A DNA stretch of 11,924 nt from Bisporella sp. PMI_857 (Eukaryota; Ascomycota; Leotiomycetes; Helotiales; Helotiaceae). The stretch spans positions 1-11,924 of the forward strand of contig JAJSPD010000263.1 of assembly GCA_021307315.1 (NCBI GenBank). Reading direction: 5' to 3'. The position numbers and the translations under genes are program-made. How positions within the stretch are numbered: position 1 is the stretch's first letter; every line of letters begins with the position of its first letter. This document shows positions 1 to 9,121 of this stretch, piece after piece. The notes under the pieces are model-generated. The model had not been told where the DNA came from. It made no database searches and saw nothing but the letters and a program-made list of their open reading frames with translations.

Positions 1-487
1 ATCAATATGTATCATAGCAACGGTAGGACAGAAGGGAACGAGGAGAGCCAGGGAAACGGCGATGAGATCCCTCTAAAGGATTTCAGACACGCATAAAAGC
101 AGAGGGGAATGAGGAGAGAGATAAGTTAGGGGGAGCTTAGTCATATTTGTTTTAAAGTATTATAAGGGTTATCAATCCTTGGACTTCTTGTTTCGATAGG
201 CGTGTTTTTGACAGTGCCAGGGCAGATTCTACCGAACCTAAAGACCTCACACCTAGGAAATAAAAGGTTTTAAGTGCTGGTCAAGAAGGGCTAAGCGCAC
301 TACCCCAAATTGCCTGTCGAGTTTATGCTTCTATATCTACATTCGCATGAGCCTGTTGAAAGATTGCTACTCTAAACTTGTTCTCCAGGCTGCACCCGTT
401 CATGAGCCAGCAGAACTGAATTGCACAGGGAAGGTACTCGGCGAGTGAACCAACTCCGGCAGCGCTAATAAAAGGCATCGGACTATA
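1..487. other. Intergenic DNA left of the miniature transposon
   Basis: No open frame or RNA gene is recognisable in this normal-composition stretch. It holds a purine-rich imperfect direct repeat of 19 bases, 29-47 and 100-118, with 17 positions identical (core GAGGAGAG). The TA at 486-487 is the left target-site copy of the adjoining transposon. Confidence 0.6.
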
Positions 488-565
488 ACGTACTTAATAA
501 GCAACTTGCTCGGCTAAGCAAACTTGCGCATGATGATTTGCACCAAAATCAGCAAAATTGACCCC
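488..565 (+). repeat. Left terminal inverted repeat of the MITE
   Basis: This 78-bp arm is complementary to 832-909. It differs at three sites. At 534 and 559 this arm has TG where the partner implies CG. At 540 it keeps G where the other arm has changed. All three differences are transitions. The homology may continue a few bases inward with small gaps. Confidence 0.92.
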
Positions 566-831
566 GTAATAATTTCAGCAACCACTTATTGGATTAATCT
601 TGAAATTAAAATTTGAAGTTGCAAAGCTATTTCAATAATAATAAACTAAGTTATAAAAAGTGTAAACAGTTCGAAATGTTCAAACACAAATTTCAGCAGT
701 TAAAATACAGAGATTTCAATAATCAGCCTTTTGTATGTTTTGTTAGCTATATATAAGTAATATATTTAATATTATATCAACTTTAAACACAAAGTTACAA
801 ATGATAAATAGTGTTATCGTTGAAATTACCA

Positions 832-909
832 GGGGTCGATTTTGCTGATTTTGGTGTAAATCGTCATGCGCAAGTTTGCTTAGCCGAGCAAGTTGCTTAT
901 TAAGTACGT
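832..909 (-). repeat. Right terminal inverted repeat of the MITE
   Basis: This is the inverted partner of 488-565. Its single derived-looking change is at 857, where the + strand reads TA against the CA implied by the other arm, the classic RIP-type change. TA at 910-911 follows immediately. Confidence 0.92.
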
Positions 910-1281
910 TAACGATCAGCTACATTTGTAACAAGTTCCGAGTATCATTTGCCCTCCGCATTCCTGCTTAGCTAGCGTCTTGGGGTTGATTTCCGAGGTT
1001 AGGGTACTGATCATCGTAGTCCGACCCCTTTCCGCGGGAGTTGAGTAGCCGACCCGCTGTCAACCCCCCTTTACGCCACTTCATCTTTCGGCGTCTAACA
1101 AGTTTCAAAACTACTGTACTAAACTCTATTTTTGCATAGAGAGAGAAATTCATACAGCCATCCATAGCAATAAATCCAAAACTAGCTGTTATTTGTCTAT
1201 CTTCCCATGAGACACGCCTATAGAAACGTTTAAAAACTGCCTTGGCTCATTGTGATTTACAGTGGCGCTTGCTAACACCGC
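910..1281. other. Intergenic DNA between MITE and gene promoter
   Basis: No credible gene is seen. A 65-codon minus-strand frame (968-1165) has no recognisable domain, signal peptide or intron context and is probably chance. The motif at 1210-1227 resembles, in inverted orientation, the one at 191-208 (16 of 18 bases), so the two bracket the MITE at a distance; this may be coincidence. Confidence 0.5.
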
Positions 1282-1503
1282 CCAATGGCAACTTCCTTAA
1301 GATAAAAATCTAAATGTCTATCATTTTGAAAGTACCATTCAATATGTAGAAAAATAATCAAGTGGAATACTGCTACTCACCAGGCCCACTAGAAACTATT
1401 AAAGTTTAATTCCTTCACCGCCTGGTATTATATTTATCTTCTCCTCTACCCGCATTATCCTTTTCCTTCATAGTCATTCGTTCAGCTTCTATTTTCCCTT
1501 ACC
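1282..1503 (+). promoter_or_regulatory. Putative promoter and 5' leader of the membrane protein gene
   Basis: A CCAAT box lies at 1282-1286, about 220 bp before the ATG. A TATA-like TATATTTA lies at 1429-1436, about 70 bp before it. From about 1438 to 1502 the strand is rich in C and T, as is common just upstream of start codons in filamentous fungi. The start context is CTTACC-ATG-GCC. These are motif matches only; no transcription start can be assigned. Confidence 0.5.
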
Positions 1504-2820
1504 ATGGCCCAAATACCGGACATGGATATTGTATCCGTCTGCTTTGGGTTTTCACTAGGGTTCTCTTTTCTCACTATGTCGAAAGCTGCTCGCCAAGCTT
1601 TTGCCATTTATCAAAGGACGCACCGTTTGTCCAACCTTTATATATGGATGATCTGGATAGAAGGAATTGTCAGTCTCATTATGGCTTTACTCTCCTGGTT
1701 TTATATTCGTGGTAATATACAAGGGTCGTAAGTCCACTCCCATTTATAGACATATAAAACCAGATTAGACTAATTAATCACGGTAGGTTTGGCTTGTTCT
1801 TTGGTCTCGGTAAGATTAAAGATTTTAAGTGCTTTGGTTTCATGTATCGCTGAACGATTTGCGATATTTAGTTACTTTATGGGTGTTTCAAGTATGCAGC
1901 TTCTTAATCAAGAACATGATTGCCGGATATTAATCGCATTGCAGACTCAATGTTTGATTCAAATCATTGCCAATCGTGTTGGCCTTATCATGATCGATAA
2001 GCGCAAAGTCAGAAACTTGAAATTGACTTTATTTATCCTCGTGGGCCTTATCAATATTTCGGTCTACTGTATTTGGATTCCAGCCCGCCTGGGAATCTCG
2101 AAAACCATTGTACATGTCAACGATATATGGGATCGGATTGAAAAAGTCATCTATCTCTTAATTGACGGCGCTCTCAATGGATACTTCCTCTACTTGGTCC
2201 GAGCCAAATTAGTCTCGCGTGGCCTCACCAAGTACAAGCCACTTTTCAATTTTAACGCTGTTATTGTGTGTGTGTCCCTTTCTATGGACGTAAGTTATCG
2301 GACCAAATCTAGCTTAGCTCTCAATAACCAGCTTACCAGATCCTAATCATCGGTATGATGTCTTTGCCAAACACTTTCATGTACGTTCCGCCTTGATATC
2401 CTCTCGCGATTCACTGACCCGCAGCCCAGTTACGTCCAATTCCATCCATTAGCATACATCGTCAAACTGAATATTGAGCTTTCAATGGCCGACCTTATTT
2501 CCAAGATTGTTCGCAGCCAAGACCGTGTCGATAACCCAGATTCGAACAGCCAGCCTACCGAGCTCACACTCAACTCACGCAACTGCAGAGTCGACCCAAA
2601 AAGGGGCACTTCTTTTCCAAACTTACCTGCACAGATCTCGTATATCTATGCCAGCAAGACGTTATCCGACGACTACCCCGACGAACGCAACATCGGCAGC
2701 AACGATCGAAGTGAAGGGATTCTGAAAACTATTGCCACAGTGATAGAAACGGCAGATAGGGGAGACGGCGAGAGTGTGAATAGCTCCACGAGGCAGCTGA
2801 ATGAGTACAGACATAGGTGA
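1504..2820 (+). CDS. Seven-helix integral membrane protein, fungal uncharacterised family (six exons)
   Basis: The spliced model is join(1504-1727, 1787-1809, 1872-1891, 1945-2289, 2340-2380, 2430-2820), 1044 nt, giving 347 residues. All five introns are GT-AG and 49-62 bp long; likely branch sites include CTAAT at 1770-1774 and CTGAC at 2414-2418. The frame is kept across every junction. Hydrophobic segments lie near residues 8-25, 45-68, 76-98, 116-136, 154-175, 190-212 and, weaker, 218-236. A polar, Ser/Thr/Asp/Asn/Arg-rich tail runs from about 245 to the end. Recognisable blocks are NRVGLIMIDKRKVR (99-112), WDRIEK (151-156) and LFNFNA (189-194). I recall this overall pattern from uncharacterised integral membrane proteins of Pezizomycotina; substrate and function are unknown. 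The ATG at 1504 has a good context and opens just ahead of the first helix. In the last intron the acceptor at 2429 is chosen over 2424 because only it keeps the frame. The gene appears intact and shows no RIP damage despite nearby transposons. Confidence 0.85.
1787..1891 (+). other. Two consecutive microexons (23 and 20 bp) with a 62-bp intron between
   Basis: Exon 2 (1787-1809) and exon 3 (1872-1891) together encode about 14 residues of the third membrane helix, reading FGLFFGLVTLWVFQ. Introns 1728-1786, 1810-1871 and 1892-1944 surround them. Reading straight through the second intron hits a stop, and exon 4 is in a different frame from exon 2 without it. Splicing gives one continuous hydrophobic segment joined to TQCLIQIIANRV. 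Confidence 0.8.
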
Positions 2821-3915
2821 TAAGTTTGCAATTGGGAACTGAATTTCGTTTGAAGAATGCGATTGGGGCTGGAGCGGTGGCTTCTAGGTTAGGAATAACT
2901 CAAGATTATTCGCGCTAGTCGTACTTTTGTGAAGCTTCACGGAGCTTAACTGCGCAGATATATTCCTTACCAATATCATACACATTTATAGCAGGGACGG
3001 TGCTCTCCACATGATCTCCCAAGCTTCTGCCATTTAAGATATGTTGTCAGAATCACCTATAGTGATTCACGGGACAAGGCACAAGGTAGGTTGCTAGCTT
3101 TGTCGAGCATGCCTCAATGCTAGTACTGATAATAATCATGTGATTATAGATATTCAGATCAATTATGGTCTAGAAGGTGTCTTTTATTAAAGGGTATAAA
3201 GGGTGTAATGCAAAATGTTGTGGCGGTGGCCCTAACTCCACACTTTTTGCAACACCCTCTGCAGATTCGGAGGGGCTGAAGAACTTGGTATTTCCGCTAG
3301 GACCCGTGATTGTGAGGTGGTCGCCTAGTCAAGTGACCACCGTGAGAGGAGGCACGAAGTACAGCGTATTCAAGCTTTCAGGCCTCAGGCATAAAAATGT
3401 ACTCTGGCTTGCCGTGGACAAGAAGGGTGGTGTGGGGGCTACGTACGCTCCATCCAGGGCCTAGCAAGAAGAGCCAGTTACGCCTTGGTGGCTCTCGTTT
3501 ATCTCTCCTGTTTAGTCACAAGAGGTTCAGTGCTTCATTTGTCAACCAAGCAGAGAGCTCTTCAAGTTCGCCGCTGTTTTACCCTGTAGCCATTGCCAGA
3601 GCTACCAAAGTGCCATTGGTCGACCTATTAAGCCTCATACATTTGGCAGCGCTCATATGTTGCAGTCCCTGGGTGTCACTGAAGAATCTAGAGTTTGAGC
3701 AGGAGCATGGCGCCGTGGTGGGTATCACGAGAAACCCACCCTCAATCTTGGAACACACTGGAGCTTGAAATAGCGTGATTTCGAATTTGGTGAGATAATT
3801 GTACGTTTTCCATTACATGACTCAATCGTACCGACAAATAGTATATAACGAATTACTCGCGTAGGTCTCTCATATTTGTCGTAAGTCTTGAGCCGCCCAA
3901 TACGACTGAGCGAAA
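2821..3915. other. Gene-free normal-composition DNA downstream of the membrane protein gene
   Basis: No recognisable gene, RNA or transposon end is visible, and no clear AATAAA-type polyadenylation signal follows the stop at 2818-2820. Two overlapping plus-strand frames occur: 3177-3464, which opens at GTG with no upstream ATG, and 3397-3768. They lack recognisable domains, introns and signal peptides and look like chance. This could be decayed sequence too old to recognise. Confidence 0.5.
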
Positions 3916-4276
3916 ATGTTGACGCTCCGAGGTCAGAGGAGAGACCGAGCTGCATTCAACTTTATAGATAAGCAGGGTCGGTTCAGCTCTTTCTTGGTGC
4001 GTCTTGATGGTACGTCGGGAAATGCTCAGGAATGTACCCGATTCATATCATATGAATGTCAAAGCCAAAGATACAGAGATTTTTCGAAATCACACAAGCT
4101 GAACTTGACTAAGTAAGTCAATTAATTTTCTTTTACTTTTATTCATCAGCCGAGTTACAATGCTAATCATGAGTTACGGACAGGCACGCGAACATTCGGT
4201 TTATAGTCAGCCAGCCGTGGACGAACAAGCCCCTTCGAAGCACGTCCTTATCCTGGTGCGCATATTGGGCATGTGA
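3916..4276 (+). CDS. Weak candidate: small two-exon gene, 107 aa, unknown function
   Basis: An ATG at 3916 in good context (GCGAAAATG) opens a frame that reaches AA|GTAAGT at 4113. A pyrimidine-rich stretch then ends in CAG at 4149. Removing 4113-4149 joins in frame to a second open stretch that stops with TGA at 4274-4276, giving 324 nt and 107 residues. The product is polar, with many Arg, Ser and Gln, and has no signal peptide, membrane segment or domain that I recognise. Against it, the proposed intron is only 37 bp, shorter than the 49-62 bp introns of the gene at 1504, and no good branch site is visible. It may well be chance. Confidence 0.22.
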
Positions 4277-5830
4277 AAAAAGCCCAAAATCAGGTTCCTT
4301 GCTGAACCCTGGGATCTCTTTGAAGATGAGCAGCTCATTTTAGAAAGCACAAAGACAAATCAGACCAGACTCAGACTTGGGCTTCATCAGCCTCCCAAAG
4401 TGCTGCTAAGGTAGATGCTGAGTTTGACTCTGTCCAAATAAGACCACGAGGTGACTCGGATCCAGCCGATGTGAGTCCTGGGTATGGGAAAGGGGAGGAA
4501 CGTCAAGAGATGATAGAAATAAGCATAAAGTAACGAATGACGTGTTATGCAAACGGTTGGTATATAAGTTGATTCGTAAGCGACACGGAATTTCTATAAT
4601 TCATTGCACAAGTTCTCTTCAAGGAAGCTACCCTTGCCTGGAGCCTCACTTCCAGAAAGTGACACGCGATAGGTGTCGTTGCGTGATGGCAATTGCCTGA
4701 AGGATTCCACTGACTCCTTGTATATTGTGCGCAATCCGTCCTCGGCTCGAGCCACCTAAGGAGAGGCATTTTCGCAATTGGCTTAAACGGAGTCATCGCA
4801 CCCACCAAGGTAGAGCGATCCCGATGTGGAGACGAACAATGGTGGAGGGCGGAGCCGCCTAGCTCAATCTCGTTCTAGTCGGTACAATTATTTGGCTACT
4901 CTTTTCGTAAGGCAACGGAGCTTGGTTAAGCCGACCAGTTTAGCGAGCCTATTAAAACAAGATCATCTACTCTTTGTGACAGCACAAGAACAGAGGCTTC
5001 AGGAGAGAAGCAAAAGCTAAGAAGCGGGGGCGTGTAGTGAGCTGGTAAGCGAGTCCAAATAAGTAGGGGCGGGCACAAGTTATAACAAAATCGGCTTCCT
5101 TCTAAAGATGACTACTTCTTTCAATGATTACATAACCCGTCCTTTTCTCTAATATCTAAGAACAATTATTCCCGAAGGTGAGAATGCTTACGGTAGTAGC
5201 AATGCTAGACATTCGGCTTACCTAGCGAATCATGCAACACTTGGCAAAGGCAATATTTGGCGGCCGTGGAGTTCGAGGTGTTGACAAGTGTCTTGCCTCG
5301 AGAGGGAAGTTGCGGCATTTTCTCTACTTGTCATGTCCAGTTTCTATAAAGCTAATATCCGACATGAGGAGCAGATCTGATTTCAAGTTTTCGGACTATA
5401 TACAAATTGGCCCGTGCTCCCAGGAATCTTTAAATGGTAACAAGGGTGGAAACTGAATCCGCTTCTAACTGTACTAGTATCGCCTATATTTGGTAATACT
5501 GGAATACTCGAATTTAGTAGTAGTAATATAACCGAGGTCCCGCATCAAAACCCCACCCTAACCAAAACCGCACACTAATGAATGATCACACAACAACTTC
5601 AAAAATGCCTATTGTGATTGGAATAAACTGATGTATATAATACTGTAACTTCGACTTGGGAACTCATAAATCATTTTTGTAGAGAAAAGGTAACTTTGCT
5701 GCTGATTGATGATTTCTCAAAAAAAGGAAAACTAATGTACATATATGTCTAAAAATCTCAACTTTTGAAGCACCCACTTTTTATTTTGCTTACATTCGTT
5801 TTTCCAGCAAGTATAAGCTCGCTTTCGAGC
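4277..5830. other. Gene-free DNA leading into the AT-rich block
   Basis: Composition is ordinary to about 5600 and then drifts AT-rich. Short frames at 4545-4808 (minus), 4826-5020 (plus) and 5232-5456 (plus) have no family features and no plausible splice extensions. No transposon ends, tRNA or rRNA were seen. Confidence 0.5.
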
Positions 5831-5898
5831 GAAAAAAAAAAAGAAATACTATAATACAAAAAAAAGAAAGTAAAAAGCAAAGCACTTTTGCTTTTTTA
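5817..5898. repeat. Small hairpins at the edge of the AT-rich block
   Basis: GCTCG at 5817-5821 pairs with CGAGC at 5826-5830 across four bases. AAAAAGCAAA at 5872-5881 pairs with TTTGCTTTTT at 5887-5896 across five bases. Both sit where composition shifts sharply. No function is implied. Confidence 0.4.
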
Positions 5899-5938
5899 GT
5901 AGCAGCTATTTATATTTTACAACATTTCTAATCCGGAG

Positions 5939-5952
5939 TTACTTTAAAGTAA
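5939..5952. repeat. Perfect 14-bp palindrome related to the 28-bp repeats
   Basis: TTACTTTAAAGTAA is its own reverse complement. It shares the CTTTAAAG/TTAAAGT theme with the near-palindromic core of the repeats at 8787, 10269 and 10855, but its flanks do not match them. Confidence 0.4.
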
Positions 5953-6509
5953 TGCTAAACTTTTGAAAAGTTTTCAGAATTATTATTTAAAAATTCTTAA
6001 AAAGCTTTTTGCACAAAAACTTTTTATTGCTTAAAGTTGTAAAAATTTAGAAATTCGAAGTGAATTTTCAAAAAGCAATTGCTCGAAAATACGAAAAGTT
6101 TCGATACTATACTATATTACGTAGTTTTTCAACTTTGCACACAATTTCTTTCAGGTTCCGTTATTTTTTAAATTTTATGTTTTTTTTTAGTTGTTTAGCA
6201 TTGTATTTTCGAAGCAAGTCGAATAGTTTTTTATGTAAATATTTGCGTTTTCGGCGCTAACGATTAGTTTTCGAGAATTGTAGCTTTAAACAGTCGAAAA
6301 TTTCGAAATAAACAAATCTTTTTAATATTACTTTTTTCGGTTTTTTTTTATTTGCTTAAAAGTAATTCGACTAAAGTACTTTATTATAGTATTTGATCTG
6401 TTTTAAATGTGTTATTTTTAAAGCGTTCGGAAAATTAAACACTTTAAAAAAGTTTTATCGATTTTAGTATTTAAGTTAAGCTCGTTTTTTTGAAAAATAA
6501 CCGGCTTAT

Positions 6510-6740
6510 TGTCAGGGTCCAGACAGGGGTCGAGCCCGACCCACTCACATGCTACACACAATGCGACACACCACGTATGGAGTCGATGGCGTACCGATGG
6601 CTATAAGGAGGGGCGAAGAACAAGAGTCGTACCGTAGAGAATAGCTTGTGTTCTGTATGCGTTATAATACTACAATCGATACAATAGATCATTCCGCACG
6701 TACTAGACTAGTCACTCTACCCGTGTTCTGGCACCTGACA
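6510..6740. mobile_element. Solo LTR of an LTR retrotransposon, 231 bp, with CTTAT target duplication
   Basis: This island of normal composition begins TGTCAGG (6510-6516) and ends CCTGACA (6734-6740). The ends pair over 14 bases with two mismatches (6510-6523 against 6727-6740). The five bases before it, CTTAT at 6505-6509, are repeated exactly after it at 6741-6745. TG...CA ends plus a 5-bp duplication are the hallmarks of LTR integration. With no internal domain present, it is best read as a solo LTR left by recombination between two LTRs. It contains a hairpin (GGGTCG 6527-6532, CGACCC 6537-6542) and a TATA-like CTATAAG at 6601-6607, either of which could belong to LTR promoter structure. 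A 231-bp MITE with 14-bp ends is less likely. Orientation and superfamily cannot be decided. Confidence 0.85.
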
Positions 6741-8786
6741 CTTATTCGCGAAAATGTTTTTTTTAAAAATATTTTGTCGAGATTTTTTATTATTTATGCA
6801 GCCGAGCTATTTTTAACTTAAAATAACTTAAAATAGTTTTGCTTAAAAATGCGTTTTTGTTGAAAAATGCGTAATCGGTTTTAAGTACTTTATTTTTAAA
6901 GTTTTCAGTAAAAAAAAAATAAGAAATAATAAAGTACATTTTTTGTTTTATTCGTATAGTTTTTTCGTGTAGTTTAATAACTTGAAACATAAATTCTGTT
7001 TTTTATTCGAAAAAGTATTTAATTAGTTTTTTAGAGTTTAATTTGAAAAGTATATTTCGAGCATTAATAACTTTTAAGCTGTTTTACAATAATTGCTCGA
7101 TTAAAACTTGAAACAAAAAGTTAGCCGAGCGAAATGCGACAGCTGCAAAAAATTTAAAAAGCAAGTTTCGTAATTTATTGTTTGAACAATACTTTAGCTG
7201 GCTTAGCGTTGTAAAGCTTTAATATGCTTTTTTTAAGTTTTTCAAAAATGTACCGGCTTTAGTTTGCAACTTTTTAGTTTTCGGATTTTCGTTTACTACT
7301 ATATAGTTTGCAAAAACAACGACTATAAGTTCGTTATATGTTTTTTAATAACTGAAATATACCGAAGTTTTAATCTTTGCGAAAAGCGTTTATTTAAGCT
7401 TTTTTTTACTTTACTTAACTATTAAGCGAGTTTTTTCGACAACAAATTACGTATAAATTATTGCATTTAAAAAGTTTTTTGAGTTTTTGAAGCCAAAATC
7501 GTTCGACTATTTAAACTTCATTTTTCTAGCAATAGCGCAATAAATTTTACGTATATTTCTAAGTTTTTTTAAGTTTTTTTTTTCGAAATAACAATATAGT
7601 TTGTGTACGCTTAAAAATTTTTGTGTAGTTTAACTCGAATAAATTAAACTTTACGATTAGTTTACTTTTTTTTATATATTAAAAAAATTACTAAAAAAAG
7701 TAACAATACAAACCGAGTTATTTTATTATTTCTTACTAAAACTGCGCGCAAATAGTAAACTGAATATTGTCGGATATACTAAAACGCAAGTAATATATTG
7801 CAAATTTATAGTATAGAAAAAAGTTTAGTACTTTGTGTTTTTAATAGTAAGTGTAAAAACGGATTTTTTTAAATATTGCGTCGAAAAAATATTTAACAAG
7901 TCGCGAAGTTTTGAAAAGTTTTTTTTTAACTTTTTTTTTAAACTGTTCGAAAAAGCAAACGTTTAAATACTATAAAAACTTTTTTTTGTTATTTAAGTTA
8001 AACAGTGCAAAGTATTTACTAAGTTTTGTATATATTTCGATTTCGCAAAAGTCGTAATTTAAAAAAACTTTATTATTCGGTTGCTAATTGTAATAGCTAA
8101 AATTCGATCGATTGCGCATTTGTTTGCGCTTTGTTTTTTTTAAACTAAGTATAATAAACGTTCGAAAATCGAAACATTACAAACTTTTTTTTTTTTTTTT
8201 TAAAATAGTAGCAAGTCGTTTTCGAACAACTTTAACTGTAACTTTTACGTTGTTATAGCTCGTTTCGTATACAGCTAAACTAATGTTTTTAGCGAAAACT
8301 GAAAAATGTTTTTTACAAAATGCATTTATTGCAGTGTTTAAATTTTCCGGTACAAAAAATTTATTTTTAATAGCCGAATAACTTAAAAAGTTTTTTTAGC
8401 GTTAATTTTAAAATTTCGGCTTATTCGACAAAAAACTTTTATTTTAAAAATTTTTTCGACAACGTATAGCAACTTTATTTGTACAAATTGTTTTTTTTAG
8501 AATTTGTTTTTTTTTTAAACTTCGTTTACCGGTTTATTTTAGCAGCAAAAGTTTTAGCGTTTTGCAGCAACTATTTAAACAGTAAAGTTGTTTTTTGCAT
8601 ATTTAAGCTAGCTCGAGCCGAGCTTTTTAAAGTTTTAAAAAATTTAGTTATCGAAAATTAAACGACTCGATTAGTTTGCTTTATGTTTTTTTGTTTTGTT
8701 GCAAATAAAAAAACTTTTAATAGTTACTAGTTAAATAGCTTTAAAATCAGCGAACTAGTAAATTTTTTAGCTAGTTTTTTTTGTAG
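6741..8786. repeat. T-rich RIP-like segment with no recognisable content
   Basis: The + strand is strongly T-biased, with many short T runs, including 17 T at 8185-8201. Short frames at 6790-6990 (minus) and 8479-8661 (plus) show no family motifs. Nothing intact is present. Confidence 0.55.
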
Positions 8787-8814
8787 TTTCAATTTAAAGT
8801 AACTTTAAAATAAA
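8787..8814 (+). repeat. 28-bp near-palindromic repeat, copy A (decayed)
   Basis: It differs from copies B and C at two sites, both transitions (C to T and G to A), leaving a core TTTAAAGTAACTTTAAA that is palindromic around one base. The differences fit RIP or deamination acting on an originally identical sequence. Confidence 0.6.
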
Positions 8815-9121
8815 ATCGTTTACTAGTTAAAAAGCGTTATAGTAAATAAGCGTTTTTATATCGATTATTTTCGTTTCGAAAAAAACTAGTTGTTTAAGCA
8901 CAAAATCTTTTAATAAAAACGTAAAAGCTTTTTTTTGTAGTTCCGAAAACTTAAAATTTTAATTTTTAACTTAAAATAGTTTCGAAATAATATTTGTAAA
9001 GTTCGCTAAATTTGTTATTTAATTTAGTGCTAAATAAAAATGTTTAATATATAGTAATTGATTTTTAGTTAAAAGTTCGCTAATTTCTGAAAGTGTGCTG
9101 TTTAAGTTCGTAGTATTTTTT

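Larger units (their letters stand above)
488..909. mobile_element. MITE, Tc1/mariner (Fot1/pogo-like), 422 bp
   Basis: This is a short non-autonomous DNA transposon. Its ends are 78-bp terminal inverted repeats (488-565 and 832-909) that match at 75 of 78 positions and begin ACGTACTTAATAAG. TA flanks both ends (486-487 and 910-911), the target duplication expected of Tc1/mariner elements, including the Fot1/pogo group common in ascomycetes. The 266-bp interior is AT-rich and has no coding capacity. It contains small direct repeats: AATTTCAGCA at 571-580 and 689-698, and ATTTCAATAAT at 629-639 and 713-723. A transposase encoded elsewhere would have to move it. The long near-identical ends and the TA pair are directly visible; the family assignment is inferred from TA and the fungal context. 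Confidence 0.9.

Noticed and set aside
191..1227. Inverted 18-base motif at 191-208 and 1210-1227 (16 of 18 matching) as ends of a larger transposon holding the MITE.
   Set aside because: The match stops abruptly on both sides, no target duplication is visible, and one such match is expected by chance in a window this size.
1789..2346. A single 185-residue protein starting at a TTG codon.
   Set aside because: The first third is intron sequence read through; clear donor and acceptor sites give a better spliced protein continuous with the exon at 1504.
2474..2725. Plus-strand frame of 83 codons with Ser/Thr-rich product.
   Set aside because: It overlaps the last exon of the membrane protein gene in another frame and has no features of its own.
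3177..3768. Two overlapping frames of 95 and 123 codons as possible small genes.
   Set aside because: The first needs a GTG start, neither has a recognisable domain, signal peptide or splice extension, and they overlap each other.
4545..4808. Minus-strand 87-codon frame as an effector-like gene near the RIP block.
   Set aside because: No signal peptide, few cysteines and no promoter or intron context.
5549..5562. CCCACCCTAACC as telomere-like sequence.
   Set aside because: Only one CCCTAA unit is present; there is no tandem array.
1..5830. tRNA or 5S rRNA genes.
   Set aside because: No GGTTCGAANCC-type box with a matching upstream box or foldable cloverleaf was found.
6060..6260. Plus-strand frame rich in Phe, Arg and Leu as a membrane peptide.
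   Set aside because: The composition follows from T-rich DNA; no conserved motif or plausible promoter.
6510..6740. The GC-normal island as a MITE rather than an LTR.
   Set aside because: TG...CA ends with a 5-bp duplication fit LTR integration; the 14-bp inverted ends alone do not outweigh that, though it cannot be fully excluded.
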